A stretch of DNA of 64,000 nt, taken from positions 1 through 64,000 of the forward strand of contig PDTL01000019.1 in the NCBI GenBank assembly GCA_002748835.1, given 5' to 3'. The notes under the pieces are model-generated. The model ran no database searches. It was given only the letters and a program-made list of their open reading frames with translations, and was not told the origin of the DNA. Every line of letters begins with the position of its first letter. Position 1 is the stretch's first letter. The DNA is from Deltaproteobacteria bacterium (GTDB taxonomy: Bacteria; Desulfobacterota; Desulfobacteria; Desulfobacterales; GCA-2748835). Positions 1 to 10,300 of the stretch are shown here, piece by piece. The translations under genes were made by a program, and so were the position numbers.

Positions 1-192
1 TACCTCCTATAGTTTTGATTATTTTGTTCACACCTACATCAAAACTGGTAACCCTCATTTTTGCAACTGAGGTGTCAGATCAAATCGTAACTAATTCAGT
101 TTATGTATTTTAAAACCGGACAATTCTATTTGTTGACAACATAGATTCACCTCGGATTTACAGGCTGAATTTTCCTGAAAATTTAAATTCGT

Positions 193-687
193 TTACATGC
201 GATTTAAGTTAAAAAGTGGCCCCAAATTGCTTCGCATTTTGGGGGTCAAAACACACCCAATCAATCCATCATCGCTTCTCAGTTGAACCGCTTTAAGCAG
301 CTTTAAATGCTGTTTGCACATGTTGAAAAAAACTTCGATATCCCAGCGTTTCGAATAAAGCCGGATCATATCTTCATCTGTAACGTCGATATGGGTTGAT
401 AACAATGCCAGCCAGCCTCGCTTTTTATCACAGGGGACAAAAATGATTTTTGCCTTCTTCCCATCAGACAATGTGACCATTACACTGGCCATGGCGAACC
501 AACTATCAAACAAAAGGTACTTTGATCGGACGCCAATGTGTTTGGCCCTGATGACCATCGGCACCAAAAGTTCCGTTGATTTTGTGACAGCTTCCTTTCG
601 CCGCTGATAGCTGCAACTTTTTTTGTCAATATCCGGATTGATCTCAGTGTATGGATTCTTTTTTTTTAGCCCAGGACAACAATTCAA
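193..687 (-). pseudogene. IS4-family DDE transposase fragment
   Basis: The 164-codon open frame covers only the central and part of the C-terminal region of a transposase that is normally about 400-450 residues. It matches the second copy (19471-20280) almost residue for residue from EINPDID through LLFDSWFAM, then skips about 51 residues in frame and resumes at SVMVTL. The IS4-family YREK signature is intact: Y-SK-R-WDI-E-VFFNMC-K. Just after RWDIE the sequence departs from the second copy and instead reads like a different IS4 branch (MCKQHLKLLKAVQLR). It then collapses into non-transposase sequence after DGLIG. It has no N-terminal half and cannot be active. Confidence 0.85.
220..244. repeat. 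Imperfect inverted repeat inside the transposase remnant
   Basis: CCCCAAATTGC and GCATTTTGGGG form an 11-base-pair stem with one mismatch around a TTC loop. It sits exactly where the copy A transposase reading loses similarity to the family, so it may mark a secondary rearrangement or another element's end. No T-tract follows it, so it is not an obvious terminator. Confidence 0.35.
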
Positions 688-842
688 GGAGATTTTATCA
701 ATTAGTACTTTAATTTCAAATAATTATAATTTAATCATTGGGTCAAATTAACTCCGAAAGTTGCTTTATTGAAATTAACGCTTAAAAAAATTCGTCTCTA
801 ACGTAACGCTACGAGTCTATTTCTACAAGATGAGAAAACTTC

Positions 843-1064
843 TTAGCAGACTAAATATGAGACGAAAAGCATCCAAAATACGAACCCAATCCATATACTT
901 TTTTCTGTTATCAATACAAAGAAACTTGCATCCTCAACATCGCTATAAAAATTCCATCTGACCTTTATTCTCCCAAGAGATAACAGGAAAATAATAATTT
1001 CTCCTGTGTAAAAGCCTATTACAGCAATAAACACATTTAAAAAAAAATAAATCACTATTTCCAT
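843..1064 (-). CDS. Small hydrophobic membrane protein of unknown function
   Basis: The 73-residue product begins MEIVIYFFLN (ATG at 1064; an in-frame TTG at 1079 would add five residues). It has two clear hydrophobic segments, about residues 3-30 and 52-71, separated by a short basic/polar loop with GRIKVRWNFY. No catalytic motif or signal-peptidase site is visible. It lies 279 bases downstream of the tcA stop codon on the same strand and next to the IS remnant. It could be the distal gene of the toxin locus (a holin-like or protective function is only a guess) or an unrelated passenger. The ribosome-binding site is poor: GAAAGG lies close to the TTG and too far from the ATG. Confidence 0.5.
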   Translation of the reverse strand: MEIVIYFFLNVFIAVIGFYTGEIIIFLLSLGRIKVRWNFYSDVEDASFFVLITEKSIWIGFVFWMLFVSYLVC

Positions 1065-1079
1065 TGAAGATTGAATCAA

Positions 1080-1343
1080 CCTTTCAAGGTTAAATACAGG
1101 GTAAAGGGGTCCTTATCACATTTTACCGGCAGGGAGGGCACCAGAGGAATTTTTAACGATCCACCTGGCGCCCCTGTCTGGTGGTTCAATTTTAACCGAG
1201 CATTTTTGCTCTCTTTAATACAACCATCTACAACCGCATGCCCTTCAAGCAGCTCAAACTATTCTCGTCGGAACGGTCCGAACCGTTTGGTTTCGCTCGG
1301 GCATAGATCGATGTTTAATTTACTGAAATAGCTTCTAAAAAAA
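1080..1343. other. Intergenic stretch between the small membrane gene and tcA
   Basis: I see no supported gene here. A plus-strand open frame crosses 1071-1331, but it opposes both neighbours, has no family resemblance, and its composition (GC-rich patch at 1120-1180 in AT-rich surroundings) suggests a scrap of a mobile-element end rather than a gene. A T-rich run directly after the tcA stop on the minus strand (around 1340-1350) may help termination, but no convincing stem precedes it. Confidence 0.4.
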
Positions 1344-4300
1344 CTATTTTTTTATTACCAACTTAACCACTATAAACAATGCCTGTATCTTATTGAGCTG
1401 TTCAGCATCAACCGACAGATTAAACGATTGATCCAGCTGGATATCCTCCGAGAACCCTCGGCAAAATTTCAGTTCATTGCTTATTTTTTGTAAGTCAATG
1501 ACGGTATCATCGATTGTAATTGAGCATGTGGGCTGCGAATCCACCATATTGGCCAAAAACATTACAGACTCAATTGACGTTTTACTGACCAGTTGGGCAA
1601 TATATGGCAGTTTGGCTTTATCAATGGTGATCACTGCTGTTCCCGTATTTTTAAGCAGTGTCCACTCATTGGAAAGCTCATGCCGCATATTAAAGGTAAC
1701 ATGTAACCCCGTTTGGTTAAGTGACTGACTTATTGTATTTATCTGTTTTAATACCGATTTGTTCGCTTCCCGCTTGAGGTAATCGCCACCTTCTGAAGCG
1801 GTATATTTAAGATGCATTACCACATCAGAAATGCTCTGGTAATCAAACTGCCGAACGGATGGCAGTTCTAATCTCCATCTGCTGATAACACCTGCGCCCT
1901 CAAACGGCAGATAACGCTCATCCTTGAAATTCAGTTCAAATACGCCGCTGTCGTTCTGCGCAGAACTGACTGCAACAGCATCAATCGGAATCAGGCTGGA
2001 GCTGAAACGGTCGTCTGCCTCTTCGCTATTTTCAACATAGGCCTTGCCGCCGATGGCAGTATTGCGGAACTTGTTTTCCAGCAGCCGCAACGTGGCATTG
2101 ACTCCGGTATAGGGTCCGACAACACAAGGTATCGACAGGGATAACGATTTGATCCGTCGTTTGTAATGTCCCGGATAATCAAGGTCGAAAAAGGCTTCGG
2201 GCAGCTCAAATTCGCACTGTCCGACTTCGCGGAGTTGAATGACTGCCAGGGGATCAAGCTGATAAAGCGAGACAGGTTTGGTGATTTCATAATCATAGCC
2301 CCGTTCATTCTGATAGGCCGCCTCCAGTTGTTTCAAACCAACATAGAGTTGTTCACCCGCCAGCAAACCGTCGCGTCCGGCATCGAAATAGCCGGGTTGT
2401 ATAAAGTTGGTATTACTTAAACCGCGTTCAAAACAATAGGTCTTTTCGGCTTTTTTCGCCAGGTCATAGGCAAGGCTGTATACCTGATGATAAAGTGTTT
2501 TAAGTTTACCGCGCATCCAGGTATAGAGTTCCTCGTTGGAATATTTGTTTTTCAGAAACGCTTCGACCTCAGTTGCGTTGTCGATGGATTTTTGCTGATT
2601 GGTAATTTCCTGATTGGCTATATCAATACGGATCTGTTGCGCAAGGATCTGTTTATCGATCTGTTTTAATTCATAGCCCGCAGCATTGGCCTGGAAGATG
2701 CGATCCTGCAGGGCACGGGTAAAACCGCCTTTTTTGCCGGCGCTGGTAGATTGGTAAGAAAGATCGTTAGAACGAATTTGAGCCACTTTTGCACCTGCTT
2801 GAGTGACATTGCCGAGATTTAAACCTCCCCACACAACTCCAGCACCGACACCCCATGGTTTTGCGTCAGCAGAATTATTGGGTATTGCATGAAAAATGGC
2901 GGCTAAAGCTTCTGCTTTCCCAATGCCTTCTTGCCACCGTTGAGCCTCACCCGCCTTATCCATATCCTCCTTTTCAAACCGGATTAATTTTAAGCCACTA
3001 TCCCCGTCCACGGTAACAATATCGTTGGGGATTTCGTTAAAATCGGCGGTGTCGTCCGGAACCAGGCTTTCGTCAAGGCCGCTCAGCTTCAGATAGTATT
3101 TCATCCGGGCTTCCGGTGCCTTGCGGTTCTGCTGCAGACTCGCAATATTCTTTTGAGCCTCTTCCAGCTGTTTTTTCTTGATCTCCATAACCAGATTCTG
3201 CATCACGTTTTCATGTTTGGCCCGCAGCAGCGCAATATGCTCGTTATCCTGCTTTTCGATAGCCGATAGCATTGCCCCGCCCAGCGATTTTAACTCGCTG
3301 CATAACTCCAGTGCCTTTTGTAGCAGATAGTAAAAACGGTAATTCGGCATCGGTGTATTGAGGTCGTTCAGCACCGAGGCGATACTTAACCCCTGTGCCG
3401 CCGCCTTAACCAGCAGGGCTGGGTCGATTGGCGGCTCAAACAACGACAATTTGCGGAATATGCCCTTGATATTCAGGCAATGGCGTATTTTATACAGACG
3501 ATCTGCCACCGTATCCCAATAACTGAGCAGGTTGGGGTTGTTGGGTATACAAAAATAGAGTGCCGAAGCCGTGCCATAGATATTGCCAGAGACCAATTCC
3601 TTTACTGCAAGGGGGGCAGGTAAAAGCTCGAACGGCGGCGCTGTTTGATTGCTGAACGGTGCGGCAAGTTCCAGTTCGACCATGGCATTGCCGAAAGCGT
3701 CCCATTTATCGAGCAAACCGAGATACGTCTGCGGCTTGATATTGCCGCGTTTGGGAATAGACATCGGCTTTGGACCGAGAATATGCCCTGCCAGAACATA
3801 GAGCTGAGAAGCCTGATTGACAGTCTCAATGGTATCCTGTCTGAATAAATAATCACCCCATGCAATCAGATTATCGATATATTTCATAACCACCCATTTC
3901 ATATAGGCGACCGGTCGGCTGCGTGCCACGACATGCGGCATAAAGGGTTTATTACGCCACTCGGTAATTGCATCGTCAGCTGTATTCGGCTGCAGATTAT
4001 GAAAGATGCTTTCCAGGATCTGTTTGCTGTCTATCTTCCTGAATGGACTGAATTGCCAGAAGCGCTTATCCGGCGTATTCGTGCTGCTGTCTTCTTCGGC
4101 CATGGGATTGAAAACAAAATGGAACCACTTCATCGCTTCTTCATAATGCTGGGCCTTGCTTAAGGCATCCGCTAACAGAATGGGGGTATGGAAAAATAAT
4201 TCCCAGTTATATAAGGAGTATGGTCCTTTCAGCTCGTGGTAACTGTTTGTCCCCTTTTTCATATATCTTCCAAAATCAATATCCGATGAATTAAGATTTT

Positions 4301-7300
4301 GCTGAAAGAAAAAAGCTAAATTACCTGCATTGATGTGTCCGAATAAATTTCGTATTGTCGGGTGATAGAAATCATTGTCACTGCCGTTGATCCCAAAAAC
4401 CTTTTCTTCATTATTATCGGCATGGAAATAAATATCCGTATTAACCCGGGACGTTTCTTCAATCTGCCAGGAATACATTTTTTGGCTTGAGTGATTGAAG
4501 TAATCAATTGGCATACTCTCCGTATGTACAGGTGTCCCTATTTTTAAACTATTTCCGTCAAATTCAAATGCTCCTTTATAACCACCATCGGAATCCCGAT
4601 GGTCATCAACATTAATGATCACCTTATCAGAATGGTTGACGATCGGCACAAATTTAAAAAATTGTATATCATGCGTGCTATCAATATGATCTGAAATTAC
4701 AGCATCGTTACTCAATTGTTTTTGCGTCCATTTACCGTTGCGATATTCGCTCCAGGCCATCTTGATTTCGTAATAAGAAATCGGAGTTGATTTTTCTATT
4801 CCAGTATTAGAGGAACCTAATTTTTCGAAGCTCCCGCTTGTTGAGTCAGGGTTGGGTTTCGTTTTTTTCATAATTTGCGGAAAGAACACCAGCAAACGAT
4901 TATTCCATACAACAGGTGTCAGATAGCATCCGTTACCCGGAACAGTTTGGGGCGAAGGCTCCCCTTGATTCGAAGATTCTTCTTGAGGCAAAGGATTTTC
5001 ACAATCGTAACTGGGAATATCCACCTGCATTTTTTCCCATGGGTACCAATTCATCTCATCCAGAGCCAGGTAACGATAGTAAAAGGAGTAGGGCGCGTTA
5101 CGTGTGCGTGAAAATACATGAAGTTTACTGTCTTCATGCCATCTTCCATCAGTTTCCTTTTCCCCTTCGATATATAAGCCCACTACCTCCATATTCGCCA
5201 CAGTATCGACCTTATATAGATAAGACTTCAGCGCATCCGAGACATTTTGTTTGCTGATATCTTTTTGCAGAAGCTCACTTTCCAGTTCTTTGAAGAAGGG
5301 GCTCTTATCATCACGCAGATTACTTTCGATCCAGTTTTCAGGATAGAGAAAAACCTTTCGGTTAGCCTCCCATACCCGGTAGCGCTGCATCCACTCCCAA
5401 CGTTCGCGGTCGAGGACATCCGGCTTGATCTGGTTGTGCGCTTCTTCCAGGCCGAGAAAGCAGCGCTGAATAAACAGTTGAACCGATGAAATCGCCTGTT
5501 TGATGCGCGAAGTTTCCATGCAGGCATCCATCTGCACATCAATAAGGAAGTATTCGAACAGGCCGTCGGCATCTGTGATATTCCAGGCAATAAGCTCGCG
5601 TTGCTGTAACAGATAGGCGGTCAGGGCATCACGCTGGTGATTGCGCAGCTTATCGTGCAACGGCTTTATCACCTCTTCCCAATCGGTTTGCTTATATCGG
5701 GCCCGGATACTGTTTTTGATGCTTTCAGCGGTGTTTCGGCATCGATTGAAGTTTGACGTCGGGTATCCCCAGTCAAATAACAGGTCGATATCCGCGCCGG
5801 TCTTATCCGCTATCTTAAGGGCTTGTTGCAGCTTTAACAGATTTTTTTCGTTGCTGTAATCGGAAAGTCCAGCGAGATTGAAATGGTTTGCTGCAATTAA
5901 TTTATCAATATTTTCTTTTTTCCATGTGGTGAGGTCGGCAATTTTTTCGCTGAGCCTGTTAACATCAGCTGTTGCATCATATGTCCACTGCCAGAAATCG
6001 AGAATATTGATCTTGCCCTGCGGCAAAGTGTTACGCAGGCGGATATAGGCCTCCAACCTGAGCCACTGTTTAAGACTGAGGGCATTAAAATCAAGACCAG
6101 CAAACTCCCCCTTGTTGTTGTTAAGAAAGTCGATTTCATCGGTGCTGAGTTCAAATCCGGAGACCAGCATCGCCGCCTTTTTCAGTGCAATCAGCGAAGG
6201 CCCTGCCTGTTGCGGGGCAAAGTCGGGAATAAGCGCTGACGATGGAATCGCCGAGATGGTCGAGGTGGGGGTTTTCCAGAAAATATTTTCCAGCGGCACA
6301 CCATTTGTTGCAAACGCATACAGTTTTCCAGCCTCCAGCTGCAGAGAGCCGCTCCACCATTCATTGGTGGGGTCTTCCTGTGCCGTCAATGTCAGGGCTG
6401 CGCCATCCAGATAAACGACAGGGGCGTTATCACTGTTTTTGACAATAATTGTTACCCCGCTGTCAGCGGCAGGTATCAGGTAGCCATTCCAGCTGTCGGC
6501 GGCAGGCTGTACGCTGTCCTTGATCTTTTCGAACACATCATAGATGGAGACAGAAGGCGTGCCGGATTTAAGGATATCAGAGACCAGCAGGTCAACCACT
6601 TTACCTGCAAGTCCGGCATAGGCAGACAGATTGTCGATAATAAACCGATGCGTCAACTGCTGCCGCAGATAAGGCAGAAAAATGGCAAAGAAAGCGACGC
6701 GTTTTTGCGGTGCAGTATTGGGATCGGGATCACCGTCTGCAATGGTATCCACTGCGACGCTGATATCGCCTGTCAGTATAATCGCTTTCAGCGCCTCTTT
6801 TTCTGAGTTCGTTTTGGTTTTCTCTTCCTCGAATATGCCGGCGAATAACTCCTTAAAGGCTTTGGCCTGTTGTTTCTCAATACGTGCCAAGGCATCGGCC
6901 CAGGCCAGCTCGGAACTCAGATTATTGTAATCATTTACCTCGGACCCGGTCAAAATCCCGGTGATTTGCACACTGCCCAGGGTTTTATCGTAGCTAAGCT
7001 TGTTCTTTAACGTTTTGCCATCGGGGATGGTAAAATCCAGATCCTTGGGTGCATTGGTTGTATAAACGGCAGTACCCTGCAGATAGGCAAGCAACTGATC
7101 AACAAGCGGTGAGTCAAAAAGAAGACTGGCCTTGGTCCTTACCAGTTCGGCGGTGGCTTTTTGCTGGATATTGAATAGTTGGGCCGCGGGGTCAGTGATA
7201 TCGGGATCCGCCGCAAGGTCGGCATGTTCGCTGTCGATGGCATTTAAGCCGTCGTAAATCTGTTTACTCAGCAGCAGCACGGTTTTATCATCGGGCGAGA

Positions 7301-10300
7301 ACGGCCTTTTGTCATCATCCACATCGCGAATGATAAAATTCAACTGCTGATAGGTGAATCCGGCGTCTTCCATCTTTGCCCAGCGTTTTAAAAATGTTCG
7401 GGTTGCCTCGGCGCTTTTGAAAATATCGCCAAACAGCGGCAGGATGCTGATAAAAGCCGGAATCCGTAATCCCAATACCCTGGCAAGCAGGCGGTAACGA
7501 TAAAGTAAAGACAGGTTGGCCAGCGTCAATTTATCATCCAGGCTGGCCGACTGCATAATGGCCTGAATGTCGTCTGCAGAAAGATTCAGCGACGCCATTA
7601 CGGCCGGCAGGTGATCGGTCAGCTTAACATCAGCCGTCAGATAATTGCCACGGGCATCGGCTTTGAAAATCTTATCTATTCCCAGCACATTATGGGTCAG
7701 GAACAATCGCCGGTAAAGGGAGTGGTCGCCAAAGCAGCTGATTGTCGTCCAGAAACTCAGGAGTTTGATAAGTTCAAGACCGGTTTGATCGAGCAGATGG
7801 TTGACGGCACAAAGTTGATGGATAAGTTCCGGGGTAATATCGAAAATATCAATACATAACGCTTCTGCACAGTCTTCGCAGTCATCGCAGCTGCTGTCGC
7901 TGCAATCATCGTTGTCGTCGCACAATATCTCAGCCGGCTGGTTGTTATTATCGGAAAGGCTCGTCTCGACGTTGCTCAGGCCGACGATAGCCTGGTCAAC
8001 TTCATCTATGCTCCAGCCCAGTCTGCGCCACAGGCGGATAAAACGGTGTATCTTATCATATTCATTAACCGTAAGCGGTGTTCCGTCCAGATGTTGCAAC
8101 AGGGCCGTATCCAGGTCGCAGGTATCCTGCTGCTCGGTAAATATAAGGTAAATTTCACCATCGATAAGGTGAAAAACACCCTTTTCGCCTCTGTTGCCGA
8201 TAAACGAAAGATTTTTAAGGGAATCGGGTTGGATACCCTCCGCAATCACATTGTTTTCGAAAGTAATTTTACCTGTGTCTTTATCAATATGGCCAATGAG
8301 TTCTTCCCGGGGGTTGTAAATGTAAATATTGCAATTTTTAATGATTAGACTGATGTTTTTGGGTGCGCGGAAATCTCCTATGCTCCCGAGATGACCAGTT
8401 ATATTATCAGTTATATTAATTACTCCATCGACACAGCCCCTGCCGTTTTCGATGACAATCATTTTGCCGACTTTTTCGAAATAGCATTTTACCCAGCAAA
8501 GAATATCCTTGTCACAGATTTGCATGGTATCATCAGCGGACGCGGGGCACACCGGGGCTTTTTTATTGGTAAGCAGTTCGATTTGCTCCTTGAGCTTAGG
8601 GAGGAGTTCCGCCAGTTCCTCTCCCATCACCAGCGCCTCAGCCATTTTCTCCAGTCCAAAGACTTTAGCGTAGTTTTGCAAAAAGCGGTAGCTGAAGTGC
8701 AGGCTTTCCATAATGGCTTTGGCCCGCCCTTTGGGCAGGCATGGATTAAGCGTCTGCGTTTTCAACAGTTCGACCAGATCGGCATAGTCAATACCCGTAC
8801 GGCGCAGAAATTCCGGCTTGATCAGGGTCAGTCCATCATTGCCGAGCATGGTTGCTTCATTTTTATAACCGTAGTATTCATGGACCGTTTTGCCGCCGAT
8901 TATCTGCCAATATTCCTGCTGAGTCATAGCAGGGTTGTCTTTAAGCCTGCGCATCAGGTCGATATTTTCAAAGCATTCTCTGGTCAGAATAACGTATTCT
9001 TCCCTGGTCAGCTTCAGACACTCGGCATCAACCGCGCGATCCAGTGCCTGGTCCTGCAGTCTGGTTAGTTCGACATCGGGGCCGGCGTGGTTTTTGCGGA
9101 AATTACGGATTACCTCATAACGGCTGGTATCAAGAAAATCCAGATAGATCCGGGCGGCATCGATCGGCTGATGATAAGGCAGCGTAAAGGGATAGACCTC
9201 GTTTTTAAGCAGGCAATAGGCCTGATATTCAGTATGTTGCGGTTCAGCCAGCAATTCGCCGCTGGTTTCATCGTCGACATTAAAGGGCTTTAATTTTTTG
9301 TAGGCAACATAGTTTTCCATCACCTCATTGACCAGATCCACATAGGGAATCAGGGTATGGGTATTTTCGCAGGTCAACTCCAGGCAGCCCAGATCCGGCC
9401 GGCGATCAAACAGTTTTTCCAGCGGTGTATCGGAAATATCTTTGGGATCGGGTTTTATTGCAATATTGTTTTGCGAATTGGGATCAAGATTATTGTTTCT
9501 CAGATAATTTAATAACTCGACAAAATAGGAAGCCGGGCTATATACCGAATTGCACTCTCCGCACTCACATAAGTCGGCATCGGCGAACAATAAATCCCAG
9601 GAAAGATTGTATTGATCCAGCAATTCCTGGGTATGCGCGACGCCTATTTCTGCCGTAGATTCAGTGTTTATATTCACTTCTGCGGGTCGATTAATATCCG
9701 TCTGCGAATGGGTATATGCACTTAGACTCTTATCGATAAACGCCACATGGGTCGGCTGGGCGGCCTCTCTGAACGACATAATAAACTGCTCATTGCGCAC
9801 CCGGGTCTGCTGGGCGTTATGGTGAATCTGTGCCAATGTGGTTTCAGCCAGTCCCCCGTTCTTTAACGCTGCAATAAACTGTTTTCGGGGCAATGCCGAG
9901 ATTTGCATGGCGGATTGGATTTTGGCGTTATATAATACCGGCACCGCATCTGGGTCAGTGCTTACCGCAGTGAGGCGCTGCAATATTTTTAGTTGTGCTT
10001 TTACCGCCGCCTTATCATCATCGGCGGTAATATCCTTAAACGCCTTATCATTGTTAAAGAGTTTATATACCGAGGTGGTTCTGATATTAAAATCTGGCTG
10101 GTTATTGAGTACGGTGACGATATTTGCGCCAACAGCATCGTTTAAAAATGATAGTTGCGGATTCCTGATCAGATTGATCAGCATCGCCGTTGGCTCTATG
10201 GTAAACAGCTTGCGGCGCAGCTTCAGGGCGGCATTTTCTTTGTCAAGATCGGCCTTACCGGGCATATCCCTTTTGACTTTATTGACAAATGCCGGTTTAT

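Larger units (their letters stand above)
165..763 (-). mobile_element. IS4-family insertion sequence remnant, copy A
   Basis: This is a decayed IS copy read on the minus strand. Its left end (minus-strand 5' end near 763) begins CAACTTTCGGAG and stays closely similar for about 75 bases to the left end of the second copy at 18833, which proves that the two are related. After that block the copy jumps directly into the middle of the transposase gene, so several hundred bases of the 5' half are deleted. The right boundary near 165 is approximate: a stretch reading CAGGAAAATTCAG on the minus strand resembles CAGGAAACTTTAG beyond the stop of the second copy. Sequence from 1 to 164 is AT-rich and I recognise nothing in it. 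Confidence 0.7.

Noticed and set aside
1071..1331. 86-codon plus-strand open frame between the small membrane gene and tcA
   Set aside because: It opposes both neighbours, has low-complexity serine runs and no family resemblance, and its nucleotide composition is uneven; more likely mobile-element debris.
8391..9068. 225-codon open frame antisense to tcA
   Set aside because: It lies wholly within the tcA coding region on the opposite strand and has no recognisable motif or independent start signal.
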